DNA of 20,996 nucleotides from IMG/VR virus record IMGVR_UViG_3300042523_000711, positions 1-20,996 of that record, one strand, 5' to 3'. Each line of letters starts with the position of its first letter. Position 1 is the first letter of the stretch. Positions 1 through 7,772 of this stretch are shown here, one piece after another. Source of the DNA: a virus. A program made the position numbers and the translations under genes. Below the pieces are notes generated by a model. The model did no database searches, was not told the DNA's origin, and saw only the letters and a program-made list of their open reading frames with translations.

Positions 1-566
1 CCACAAAACTTTGCACCATCACCGCTTGCTTCAGGTCCGTTACCCATTCTACCACCATATACTTTATTTGCAATCTTCTCCGGCTTTCTTTCGTAAGGTA
101 GAGCTGATTCTAAAGTTGGAAAATATTTCTTAAAGATACCATTTAAACCTTTAGCTGAATAGTTTAGATTTTCTTTTGTCAAACGGAATCCACCACTCTC
201 ATGTCCACATTGTGCTAAGAAGTGTGCTAATCTTAATGCCGAATCAATTTGAAACTTTTGTGCTACCGCAGGAATCATTGAGATAACTGCATCAGGAATA
301 TGTCCTTTTAGTTTTTCTAATTTTAATCCACCTACTGATGCTATTGGTGTAGATACGATTGGGGTAGGAGCTGCTGCAGATTCTCCCATAATCTTTGCCC
401 AAGTTGATGGTCCTACAATACCATCCGCAGTTAAACCATTCTTTGCCTGCCATTCTTTTACAGCTGCTTCAGTTTTTGGTCCAAAGTTAGTTACAGCCGG
501 TTCAATACCCAGCTTTTGTTGCATTAACTTTACGTTTTCGTTATTATCACCTTTTTTTAATAACAT
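1..566 (-). CDS. GH19 endolysin with N-terminal peptidoglycan-binding domain (3' end outside window)
   Basis: Predicted cell-wall hydrolase that opens peptidoglycan at the end of infection. Translating from the ATG at 566 gives 188 residues before the window edge. Residues 1-58 form a peptidoglycan-binding type 1 domain, with the pattern GDNNENVKLMQQKLG, FGPKTEAAVKEWQ and ADGIVGPSTW. An Ala/Pro/Ser linker follows at about 62-78. From about residue 85 the sequence matches glycoside hydrolase family 19 lysozymes: AHFLAQCGHESGGF, then ENLNYSA, then RMGNGPEASGDGAKF. E123 in GHES and E132 in KENLNYS are nine residues apart, the spacing of the two catalytic glutamates in phage GH19 endolysins such as SPN1S. 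No signal peptide is visible, so a holin or similar partner should be needed; none is seen here. The gene starts 8 bases after the stop of the upstream gene, so it is probably co-transcribed. The C-terminal part is not seen. Confidence 0.93.
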   Translation of the reverse strand, partial: MLLKKGDNNENVKLMQQKLGIEPAVTNFGPKTEAAVKEWQAKNGLTADGIVGPSTWAKIMGESAAAPTPIVSTPIASVGGLKLEKLKGHIPDAVISMIPAVAQKFQIDSALRLAHFLAQCGHESGGFRLTKENLNYSAKGLNGIFKKYFPTLESALPYERKPEKIANKVYGGRMGNGPEASGDGAKFC

Positions 567-574
567 AATAAAAA

Positions 575-1006
575 TTATTTAGATTGTTCTTCCGTAACTT
601 CTTTATTTCCTTGTCCGAAATCAATTACCTCAAAAACTCTTGTCTGAATTTTCTTAGTTCCTTCGGCGTTTGTTAATATGATTGAATTTTTGAACTTCTG
701 CCAATTGATGACAAAAGATGTATCTAATACCCCACCATTCTCCTCTTTAACTAATTCGTTAAGAGCATTGATAGTGTAAAGTGAGTTAGACTCTTTCTTT
801 CTATGTATTAAGATTGTATTTTCCAGCGGTGTTTCCGGTTGGAATTGCGTATCTATGTTATATGTCACAAACAATTCCTCTAAATTGGACTTGTTTTGTA
901 GTATATAGATATAATTGTAGACTATATGATAAGTCTCTCTAATTTGTTGTAGAGTGTTTTGTAACTCCTCCTTTGTTGTAAATGTACAAAGTAACTGTGT
1001 CTTCAT
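575..1006 (-). CDS. Conserved-looking hypothetical protein, 143 aa
   Basis: I do not recognise the function. It is a soluble, mixed alpha/beta type protein with no signal peptide or membrane segment. The N-terminal half, residues 1-55, has an LLCTFTTKEEL opening and a NYIYILQNK...EELFVTYNID stretch that looks like a compact fold with beta strands. The C-terminal half carries VINWQKFKNSIILT and ends in a charged tail. The ATG at 1006 is preceded by a purine-rich GAGGAAGA, a plausible Shine-Dalgarno site, and by the ATATTTATAG element 25 bases further up. It sits between the 1,440-aa protein and the endolysin and probably shares a transcript with the endolysin. By its look and place it may belong to the late virion or lysis group, but that is only a context argument. 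Confidence 0.75.
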   Translation of the reverse strand: MKTQLLCTFTTKEELQNTLQQIRETYHIVYNYIYILQNKSNLEELFVTYNIDTQFQPETPLENTILIHRKKESNSLYTINALNELVKEENGGVLDTSFVINWQKFKNSIILTNAEGTKKIQTRVFEVIDFGQGNKEVTEEQSK

Positions 1007-1031
1007 TCTTCCTCTTATTTCTTTTATTGTC

Positions 1032-1040
1032 TATAAATAT
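1032..1040 (-). promoter_or_regulatory. Putative phage promoter element ATATTTATA upstream of the 1006 gene
   Basis: On the coding strand this reads ATATTTATA and ends 25 bases before the ATG at 1006. It is one of seven near-identical elements in gaps ahead of genes in this window. The gap at 1007-1073 has no hairpin. The promoter role is inferred from recurrence and spacing. Confidence 0.5.
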
Positions 1041-1073
1041 CAAAAACCAAAAGGAAGGGTAAAAACCAGTTAA

Positions 1074-4000
1074 TTATTCCATATCTTTTCTAGCCGAATT
1101 ATATGAAGTAATCATACCACCCCCTCTCTCATCATATGCTCTGAATGAAAGTTTCCATAATTTTAAATTAGGAGAACCCGAATCGGTAGATGAGTGATAA
1201 ACCCCCTTATCATCAATTAATTGGTGATTATGCTCTATTGAATTCAATCCGTTTGAAGTATTTAATGTTGCCGCAAAACACATACCTGTCATTAAATTCA
1301 TAGGACCTCCTAACAATGCTGCTGAATTATCTTTGCCATATTCTTTAACAAATGAATTTACATTAAACAACTTTTGCATATCTTTTGCAAACTTTTCATT
1401 TAATGCTTTAACTTCTTTTAAATGTGGCACTAAATCTTTAAAGCTATTTACTTTATGTTTTTGTCTTAATTTTTCAATTGCTAATTTAGCTTTTTGCATT
1501 AAAGAATGAAAAGCTTCTATATCTTTTGGATTTTTTAAATGCTTAGCCATACCACTTTCTTTAAGCATTTTCATAAACTGCTTTTTATCATCTATTAAAT
1601 TATCCTTTATACCTAATGAATATCCATTAACACCAGGATGTGAATTATTTCTATCTCTATATTCAGGATTTGGGTGATAGTTTTGATATTGAGCACATTC
1701 ACCAGGGAATCCAAAGTTACCATATTTACCAGTGCTACCATACTTTACAGATACAGATGCTACCTTTTCTATTTTAGTTCCTTTTCTAGTTATTTTAATT
1801 TTATCACCGGATGGGAAATTTCCAACTGATGGTAAGTAACACTCATCACCTGCTGCTGTTTCCGTATCATACAATGCCATTTCTGCCCATTGTTTCATAA
1901 TTGAATTTGCAACTTGCTTATCCGAATTTTCTACTAAAGATTGTGCTACTTTAGAATAAGATGCACCTACTGCCGCTGATGCTTCTTTTGATGGAATTGT
2001 CATCTCATTTGCTATTCTTTGTAATTCCGCTTTATGAGTCTCAACCACTTTTCTAAGACCAGGTTTTACTTTTCCTTGTGATTCTAATATTTTTAAAAGT
2101 TCTATTGTTTTGTCTAATGCTTTATTTTTACTTACAGAATGTTGAAAATATACTTTTGCATTTTCACCACCAGCTCTACCTATTAATTTACCATCAGTAC
2201 CCAATGGACCATGTAGTTCATAAAATTTACCTTCCAAATAAGATAAGGGTTCTGTTTTAAATATATCAGCTACTAATGCATCATCTTTTGCTTTTGATTT
2301 ATCAGTTAAATCAGGTTTAGCTGAATCACCAAGCAATGCAGATACTTTAGCTCCACTTGCATCAGAACCACCTAATTTAACATTAGATGCTTTTTCTAAA
2401 TCACTTAATATAACAGAAGCAACGCCACCAACACCTAACATTTTTTTAGCTTCTTGATTAAAATCAAAAACACCAACATATAATTTTTGTTTATTATTAG
2501 ATCCTGATAATTTGTATTTTTCAATCAATGCCGTTGCTAACGCTGTTTTTTTCTTCTCATTAGTTTCTGCGTAAAATGAATTAATATCATCCATCATTGC
2601 ATTTGCTATTTTCTTTTGAGCTGGATTTAATGCTTTCATTCCTCTTTGATATGAAGATGATGCTTTAAGCTTATCTAAATTAGGTGATGTTGTTGCTTTA
2701 TTAATATTTTTTTCTTTATCCACTCTTGCTTTAGAATCCTTATCTTTAAACAAGCCAGCTCCCTTTATTGGCTCATCGGTTTTAGTATTGGTAGTATCTC
2801 CTTGTTTTGCTTTTAATTTTTTATCAACATCAACGTGAGAACCACTACTTATTGCAGCTTGCTTTTTCTCTTTACTACCAAAATATACTATCTTACCGTC
2901 TGGGCCACCTTTTCTTGCAGCCAATTTCCAATCACCAGTTGGTGTGGTTGCTTCATCAATAAACCCATAAATCATTTCTAACATTAACTCATGAGCTAAT
3001 TGCAAATTTTCTTCATTCATATAGTGTACATTTTCATTTTTCATCATGTTATTAACTAAATCAATATGCCCCTCACCTGCAATAGTAATTGGTATTTTAC
3101 CTTTTGCTTGCAATTCTTTTGTTTTCTCTAAAAGATTTTCATCTCTAGTCTCATTGAATGCAACTTGAATATCATTTATTTTAGTTTCTTTATCGCCCAT
3201 ATCGGCAGGGAATGATAATCTATAAAGGGTATCTACATCTTGGTCAGTTGGTTCATCCAAATTTTCTATCGGAGGGAACCCGGCTTCTTTAGCTGCATCT
3301 TGTAAGAATTGCTTACCACCTTCATCTAAGAATGTGCTAGGTTTCATAGTATCAGTCCACTCACCCTGTCCAATCATACTAGCCCAATTACCTGCATTAA
3401 TCTGTGATTGATTAAGACCAGTTTTCTCCATTTGTTTTTTATACAATTTAGATTCCGGTTTATGAACATCTAAATCATCACCATCCCATGTATCTATTTC
3501 CGCACCCAACTCCTTAAACTTTGGAGCTGCGTATTTCATTTCTTGATTAAATTCTAATTCACCTGTTTCTTTATTAGTTGCGCCACCTTCACCTACAAAT
3601 ACAATATCTTTCCATTTTTCTTGTGGTATCTTAGATTTAATATCATCTATTATATCATCAACCATTGCCGTATTGTCATGCTGCGTTCCATAAACCATAC
3701 CACCACCTTCCATTTCAATTGTTTGAATATCTTTGCCAGATTTCTTACCTTTAATAGTTTTTGATTCACCCTTCATACTTTTTATAGTTGATTTATCTTC
3801 GGTTGGGTTTGTGTTTGGTCTTGATGGTTCGTTTGCCGGTGGTTCTGCATTTGGCCCAGCTCCAGGTCCTGCTTGTTTACCACTTTTTGCTGCTACACCA
3901 AATTCACTTGCGAATTCATTTGATGTTTTTATAGCGTCATCAATTGGTTGGTCAATAATCATTACTTTCAATGGTATTGGCTTATCAGGATGCTCCATAT

Positions 4001-5396
4001 TATATCTTGTAATTGCTGCCCATCTATGATGCCCATCAACTACATATCCATCGTTACTTACAAAAATTGGTGCAAGTAAATTCTTTTTAGTTTTTTCATC
4101 TTTAACCTTTTGCTCTTCCGTTTTAGGAGAGCCATCAGGCATAGTATCTGCCATTGCTTCAGCTATTCCAGATTCCATACCCAATACTTTATCACCAACT
4201 AATTCATTTTGAGTTGCCTTTAAATTTTCAGATGGAACTTCTGCATCGGTTACTTTAATTCCTTTATCAGCCAACATTTGTCTAAAGTATGGTTCTCCCT
4301 CTGCTTCGGTAGCAGTTGGGTCTTTTTCTTTTGCTTTTTGTAACACATCCCATGCTTGAGAACCTTCAACAGGCTCACCTTTGAATTGTGGCATTTCTGC
4401 TCTTGGAATATTTTTGTTTCCATTACAAAACAAGTTTGAATTTGGAATTGATACTTTACATAAATTATATGTTGGTTGTTGATTCTTTTTTACTTCCTTA
4501 TCATATGCTGCTTTTTCTGGAGTACCTTTCTTCAATCCTTTAGCTTGCTCCTCACTATATCCCATTTTCTCTCTAGCAATACCTTCAGCCTTTTTTACAT
4601 CAGCTTTATGGTCCGCCCAATACTTATCCATTTCAGTAACCCTTTGCTTTAATAGATTACTATCAATATCATCCAGTCCAGGTTCGGTTTCAATTGTTGT
4701 TCCATCTACCTTACCATCTTTCTCAACACCCTTTTCATTTTGAGGTGGTGGGTTTGATGGTTCACTAAATTTACCATCTTCTTTTGGTACTTCTGCTGAT
4801 TTCTCTGCATCAGAATCTTCTTTATCTTTTTGTGCTAATTTATCATTTGCCGCTTTCTCTCTATCTAAACGAGCTCCCATAGCAGGGTCTACTTTTGGGT
4901 CAAACATAGCTTGTGCAGCTTTTGCTTTTTCTTCTTCACCACCTCCCGTTTCTCCTTCACCCTCTTTACCTTTCTCACCCTCTTTACCTTTCTCTTTATC
5001 ACCACCTGTACTCTTACCATCTTTCTCACTTCCTAAATCTTGCATTGCCGAATCTCTTTCTGGAGAACCTTCGGGTGGCATTAGTTTTTCAGCTGCTACT
5101 CTACCGGGACTATCTTTTGGTAATCTTAATAAGTTACCAACAATACCTGTTTTAGATGTACCATCTGCTCCTTTATATGGAATTTCTTTATTAAGAATTG
5201 GATTTGCAAATTTCTTATCAGCTTCTGTGATGTTTTCAAATAACTCATCTTTGATATTTGACAATCCCATTTCGGAAAGCACTATTGATAATTGGGCTAA
5301 ATGCTTTTTATTTTTTGGATTAGGTTGTCCATCATCCACTCTATAAGCCCATTCAAAAAGGATTTCGTTTATTAATTCAGATAAATTCATATTCAT
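1074..5396 (-). CDS. Giant multidomain phage protein (1,440 aa) with ParB/Srx-like and TraB/TIKI-like regions, probably virion-associated
   Basis: The N-terminus (residues 1-55) has EWAYRVDDGQPNPKNKKHL, a short module I recall from large proteins of marine tailed phages. Residues about 120-240 are low-complexity Glu/Lys/Gly linker. Residues 442-482 carry the ParB/sulfiredoxin-like signature GYVVDGHHRWAA. Residues about 562-790 look like the TraB/TIKI/EreA-ChaN fold, with VYGTQHDN, VFVGEGG and, after RDENLLEKTKELQAKGK, the motif GEGH at 774-777. The C-terminal third is Lys-rich and ends in a Cys/Gly/Tyr-containing globular region (about 1185-1440) that I cannot name. No signal peptide. The start ATG overlaps the stop of the nuclease gene by one base (TAATG), so the two are translationally coupled. 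Enzymatic activity of either domain is not shown. A structural or injected protein is the best guess from its size and its position between nuclease and lysis genes. Confidence 0.85.
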   Translation of the reverse strand: MNMNLSELINEILFEWAYRVDDGQPNPKNKKHLAQLSIVLSEMGLSNIKDELFENITEADKKFANPILNKEIPYKGADGTSKTGIVGNLLRLPKDSPGRVAAEKLMPPEGSPERDSAMQDLGSEKDGKSTGGDKEKGKEGEKGKEGEGETGGGEEEKAKAAQAMFDPKVDPAMGARLDREKAANDKLAQKDKEDSDAEKSAEVPKEDGKFSEPSNPPPQNEKGVEKDGKVDGTTIETEPGLDDIDSNLLKQRVTEMDKYWADHKADVKKAEGIAREKMGYSEEQAKGLKKGTPEKAAYDKEVKKNQQPTYNLCKVSIPNSNLFCNGNKNIPRAEMPQFKGEPVEGSQAWDVLQKAKEKDPTATEAEGEPYFRQMLADKGIKVTDAEVPSENLKATQNELVGDKVLGMESGIAEAMADTMPDGSPKTEEQKVKDEKTKKNLLAPIFVSNDGYVVDGHHRWAAITRYNMEHPDKPIPLKVMIIDQPIDDAIKTSNEFASEFGVAAKSGKQAGPGAGPNAEPPANEPSRPNTNPTEDKSTIKSMKGESKTIKGKKSGKDIQTIEMEGGGMVYGTQHDNTAMVDDIIDDIKSKIPQEKWKDIVFVGEGGATNKETGELEFNQEMKYAAPKFKELGAEIDTWDGDDLDVHKPESKLYKKQMEKTGLNQSQINAGNWASMIGQGEWTDTMKPSTFLDEGGKQFLQDAAKEAGFPPIENLDEPTDQDVDTLYRLSFPADMGDKETKINDIQVAFNETRDENLLEKTKELQAKGKIPITIAGEGHIDLVNNMMKNENVHYMNEENLQLAHELMLEMIYGFIDEATTPTGDWKLAARKGGPDGKIVYFGSKEKKQAAISSGSHVDVDKKLKAKQGDTTNTKTDEPIKGAGLFKDKDSKARVDKEKNINKATTSPNLDKLKASSSYQRGMKALNPAQKKIANAMMDDINSFYAETNEKKKTALATALIEKYKLSGSNNKQKLYVGVFDFNQEAKKMLGVGGVASVILSDLEKASNVKLGGSDASGAKVSALLGDSAKPDLTDKSKAKDDALVADIFKTEPLSYLEGKFYELHGPLGTDGKLIGRAGGENAKVYFQHSVSKNKALDKTIELLKILESQGKVKPGLRKVVETHKAELQRIANEMTIPSKEASAAVGASYSKVAQSLVENSDKQVANSIMKQWAEMALYDTETAAGDECYLPSVGNFPSGDKIKITRKGTKIEKVASVSVKYGSTGKYGNFGFPGECAQYQNYHPNPEYRDRNNSHPGVNGYSLGIKDNLIDDKKQFMKMLKESGMAKHLKNPKDIEAFHSLMQKAKLAIEKLRQKHKVNSFKDLVPHLKEVKALNEKFAKDMQKLFNVNSFVKEYGKDNSAALLGGPMNLMTGMCFAATLNTSNGLNSIEHNHQLIDDKGVYHSSTDSGSPNLKLWKLSFRAYDERGGGMITSYNSARKDME
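4958..4993 (-). repeat. Two perfect 18-bp tandem copies inside the giant gene
   Basis: Two exact copies of an 18-base unit (4958-4975 and 4976-4993) encode the repeated EKGKEG stretch of the low-complexity linker. The frame is kept, so copy number changes would only alter linker length. Confidence 0.8.
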
Positions 5397-5998
5397 TAAA
5401 ATTTGTGGTCTTTTGCTTCACATATCATTTCCAATTCTTCCCAAGAAAATTTAGGTTTTTCATTTAGAAATACATAACACTTCCATTTCTTTTGTTTTTC
5501 AAAATAGATGTGTTTTTGTAAGTGGGATGGAATTGCTGCTCCAGTTGCTACTTTTTTTACAGGTTTATCAAAGAATGTTTTTATTAGTACTGTAATATTT
5601 TCGGTATCATCCCATTTACGAATTTGTTCTTCCAACATTCTCCATTCACCTCTATTAAGATATTTGTCCTGCATTATACAATTTAGGTAAGAAAATGTTT
5701 GTTTTAGATTTACCATATTATCAGAAAATGTTGCCGCTGGTGCACCATGTCCTTTATCGTATATGTTTGCTTTGTAATCATCCGCATCTGATGTTTTGAT
5801 ATTTTCTTCTTTATAAAAATCCATTGTACCTCTATTCACATTTGTAGGACGGTTAATCGAACGGTATTTAATTATTAGGGGTTGTTCTAACGATTGTGAG
5901 TATAAAACCTCAAACACATCGTTTTTAATTCTTACATTCTGTCCAAAGGAAACCAAAGAAATGATTAAAAAACTAAAAAGAATAACGATTTTTTTCAT
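5396..5998 (-). CDS. Secreted DNA/RNA non-specific endonuclease (NUC1 / His-Me finger family)
   Basis: Predicted exported nuclease of 200 aa. Residues 1-20 are a signal peptide: MKK, a hydrophobic core, then SLVSFGQ, a form common in Bacteroidota. The mature part follows the NUC family: DKGHGAPAA at 81-89 is the DRGH motif with K for R, so H84 is the expected general base. Then come TFSYLNCIMQ with N106, a candidate metal ligand, and LNRGEWRMLEEQIRKW at 114-129. IPSHLQKHIYFE...WKCYVFLNE at 156-180 matches the family's substrate-side strand pair. The length is close to a minimal family member. The ATG at 5998 follows the ATATTTATA element by 24 bases, and its stop overlaps the start of the giant gene. 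The substrate is unknown: export suggests action in the periplasm or outside the cell, for example on incoming phage DNA. A virion role with a non-cleaved leader cannot be excluded. Confidence 0.9.
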   Translation of the reverse strand: MKKIVILFSFLIISLVSFGQNVRIKNDVFEVLYSQSLEQPLIIKYRSINRPTNVNRGTMDFYKEENIKTSDADDYKANIYDKGHGAPAATFSDNMVNLKQTFSYLNCIMQDKYLNRGEWRMLEEQIRKWDDTENITVLIKTFFDKPVKKVATGAAIPSHLQKHIYFEKQKKWKCYVFLNEKPKFSWEELEMICEAKDHKF

Positions 5999-6022
5999 AT
6001 TATAGCATGTTTTTGTATATAC

Positions 6023-6031
6023 TATAAATAT
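6023..6031 (-). promoter_or_regulatory. Putative phage promoter element ATATTTATA upstream of the nuclease gene
   Basis: The coding strand reads ATATTTATA, ending 24 bases before the ATG at 5998 and starting 6 bases after the polymerase stop codon. The spacing matches four other copies (23-26 bases), which supports a shared promoter role. No hairpin lies between the polymerase stop and this element. Confidence 0.5.
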
Positions 6032-6037
6032 GGGTTC

Positions 6038-7321
6038 TTATAGTTTTCCGTAATCCAAACCCCAACTTGCTTTTATCGGGAATCCACCATCCTCAATGAT
6101 TTCTTTCAATCCTTTAATCAATTCCTTATCAACATCAGTAGGAACATCAAAAAGAAATGAATCATATGTGTACAGGCAAAAGCTGATTCCGCTTCCTCCA
6201 ACATAATCCAATACCCGTTTCATCTTATCCACATTCATTTCAGTTTCTATCGCTTGAAGTAGATAGTTAAATACTTTTTGTGGGTTAGGTTGTTCTATCC
6301 AGCTCAATGGGATTTCTCTATGTGGTGTTTGTAAGTATCCGTTCTTTTGTGTTTCAATCCATAACTCATCAATGTAATCAGCTACCGCATTAAGATATGG
6401 AATTTGTCTGAAGTCATCATCAATACCACCATATAGTAAACGGAACGTAATTCCCTTTCCCTCATTCACATCACATCCATATTGTTCAGCTAACCACTCA
6501 TGCACATTACCTTCCGGCATATCGAACTTAATCAACTTACCAATCAATCTAGGGTGATATGCGTTATAATCCATTTGTAGGAATATCCCATCCGATACAA
6601 AACATTCTCTACTACCATCGGTTTTATTGAGGGCGGCATAGTTCACACCACCATGTCTATTGGATGGTCTACCTGTCACCGTAAATGGATTGTACTCCGT
6701 AAACACTAAGTTATCGGGTGAAAGCTGTTTGGAAGCTTGAGGCCATCTATCAATAAATTTTTTCCCATCGACACGGATTCCCATTTGTTCAATTCGGGCT
6801 AAGGTTGGTATGAATATATCATTATACCAATTATAAGTTTTAGATTTCTGATTGATGGATTTACCAAATTCGTTCTCAATTGCTTCACACAATTTGAGAA
6901 TGGGAATGGATTGAATGATGTTCTCTTTGTAACCCTTATGAATAAAGGGAGCCACTAAGTTTTGTATTGGTTGAGAATAGTCTATTGTTTTACCATGCTT
7001 TAAGAAGTAAGCAGTGTCAACATCATTCAAGCCTTCCCTTACATCCGTAAAAGATTGTAGTAGCTTTTTCTTTTGGAATACCCATTTTTCTCCGGCAGTA
7101 TTCAACACACTAGCTATTTGCTCATTAGAGAGTGATATAGCGTCTGTATGTTGTTGTGGTAGTATATACTTGTCCGATTGGGTTCTAACGAATATAAACG
7201 ATATATGAGTGTTATTAGGGTGATTATCATTATCTACCCACATAGGATACCAAATGGAAGCTTCGGTCTCCAGCTTTACACTCAATTCGTTTAATTCATC
7301 AATAGACTCAACAATTATCAT
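6038..7321 (-). CDS. Short family A DNA polymerase, 427 aa, without a recognisable proofreading motif
   Basis: Template-directed DNA polymerase of the PolA fold, probably the phage replication or repair enzyme. Numbering from the ATG at 7321: TVTGRPSN at 214-221 matches the TGRLSS thumb/palm motif. Motif A is MDYNAYHPRL, with D251 as metal ligand and H where Pol I has E710. Motif B is GKGITFRLLYGG, with K289, F293 and Y297 in the Pol I spacing but no Arg at the usual K-4 place. Motif C is TYDSFLFDVP, with D387 kept and S replacing the following Glu. The first 150 residues resemble a shrunken exonuclease region, but I see no DxE motif. At 427 aa it is well below the usual 600-900. A TTG nine bases upstream (7330) could extend it by three residues; ATG is preferred because the TTG lies in a likely promoter box. 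A PolA rather than PolB enzyme is unlike T4. Confidence 0.85.
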   Translation of the reverse strand: MIIVESIDELNELSVKLETEASIWYPMWVDNDNHPNNTHISFIFVRTQSDKYILPQQHTDAISLSNEQIASVLNTAGEKWVFQKKKLLQSFTDVREGLNDVDTAYFLKHGKTIDYSQPIQNLVAPFIHKGYKENIIQSIPILKLCEAIENEFGKSINQKSKTYNWYNDIFIPTLARIEQMGIRVDGKKFIDRWPQASKQLSPDNLVFTEYNPFTVTGRPSNRHGGVNYAALNKTDGSRECFVSDGIFLQMDYNAYHPRLIGKLIKFDMPEGNVHEWLAEQYGCDVNEGKGITFRLLYGGIDDDFRQIPYLNAVADYIDELWIETQKNGYLQTPHREIPLSWIEQPNPQKVFNYLLQAIETEMNVDKMKRVLDYVGGSGISFCLYTYDSFLFDVPTDVDKELIKGLKEIIEDGGFPIKASWGLDYGKL

Positions 7322-7327
7322 AGGATA

Positions 7328-7359
7328 CAAAGATACAAAAAAAATCCCAAACTACCAAA
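7328..7359 (-). promoter_or_regulatory. Possible Bacteroidota host-type promoter for the polymerase gene
   Basis: The coding strand holds TATCTTTG (7335-7328), a match to the Bacteroidota -7 box TAnnTTTG, and a TTTG (7359-7356) 20 bases upstream as a -33 box. Transcription would begin close to the ATG at 7321, giving little or no leader. It overlaps the tmRNA terminator. The sequence is short and T-rich, so chance is a real possibility. Confidence 0.35.
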
Positions 7360-7379
7360 TTAATGTAGAATGGGATTTT
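7337..7379 (-). terminator. Rho-independent terminator after the tmRNA
   Basis: The hairpin arms are AAAATCCCA (7379-7371) and TGGGATTTT (7349-7341), perfect over 9 bp. An inner CTAC/GTAG pairing lies in the loop, and an unbroken run of eight T covers 7344-7337. It begins at the last base of the encoded CCA of the tmRNA, so it should define the 3' precursor end. Confidence 0.85.
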
Positions 7380-7764
7380 GGTGGAGATGAGGGGAATCGA
7401 ACCCCTGTCTTACAAAGTAATCATAATACCAGCATATCACACGTTTAGGTAAAGTTTAATCTTATTCACTTTCCAAAATAATTGGGGCCGTATGGTTAGT
7501 ACAGCTTTCCACCAACCTATCAGTTTTTAAGAGCCGATAGGTAGAGCTCCGTTTTGTTCACTTCTATTTAAATGTTCCACGAGTGATGCGGAATGAACTA
7601 AGCAGCGTATGCGTACTCAGATGCACCAATGAATTCCATCATAGAATCAAAGGTCATAGTTGACATTTCGTCAGTTATTGTTTTGTACAGATTTAAAGAC
7701 ATCTAGCACTTCTGTCTACGTGTGGTACTACCATTCTCATTGCAATCAAGTCCATGGCATCCCC
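7379..7764 (-). ncRNA. ssrA: Transfer-messenger RNA (tmRNA), phage-encoded
   Basis: Rescues stalled ribosomes by acting first as a tRNA-Ala and then as an mRNA for a degradation tag. The 5' end GGGGATG (7764-7758) pairs with CATCTCC before ACCA at the 3' end, a 7-bp acceptor stem with a G-U at the third pair, the alanine identity element. The T arm AGGGG-TTCGATT-CCCCT is perfect, and CCA is encoded at 7381-7379. The middle has a tag reading frame ending TACGCATACGCTGCT then TAG, followed by hairpin-rich sequence as expected for the downstream pseudoknots (for example CCTATCGG...CTGATAGG). Length is 386 nt including CCA, normal for a one-piece tmRNA. It lies inside the phage gene cluster in the same direction as its neighbours, with its own upstream element and its own terminator. 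No SmpB gene is in the window, so host SmpB is presumably used. Confidence 0.95.
7598..7672 (-). other. tmRNA tag reading frame (about 24 codons plus TAG)
   Basis: The frame ends SEYAYAA then TAG at 7600-7598. The best resume codon is GAC at 7672-7670, because it follows PK1-like pairing and an A-rich CAAAACAATAACT in the place where other tmRNAs have the resume trigger. The tag would then begin DEMST, contain four Met, and end EYAYAA. Canonical tags are often 8-15 aa and end ALAA or similar. A shorter start at GGT (7627-7625) would give GASEYAYAA, closer to known Bacteroidota tags, but it lies far from PK1. The end of the tag is certain; the start is inferred. Confidence 0.7.
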
Positions 7765-7772
7765 ATATAATA

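Noticed and set aside
1032-1040. Canonical T4 late promoters (TATAAATA) on the plus strand
   Set aside because: In that reading every copy would drive transcription away from the gene it precedes and against all annotated genes; the fixed spacing to minus-strand starts favours the opposite reading.
4913-5155. Leu/His-rich plus-strand frame
   Set aside because: Shadow of the Glu/Lys/Gly linker of the giant protein; the composition is just the complement of that linker.
7322-7330. TTG start extending the polymerase by three residues
   Set aside because: The TTG is part of a probable TAnnTTTG promoter box and the ATG at 7321 is a normal start.
7379-7764. Host ssrA at a prophage attachment site
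   Set aside because: tmRNA 3' ends are common integration sites, but phage genes lie on both sides, no integrase or repeated tmRNA end is seen, and all genes are co-directional.
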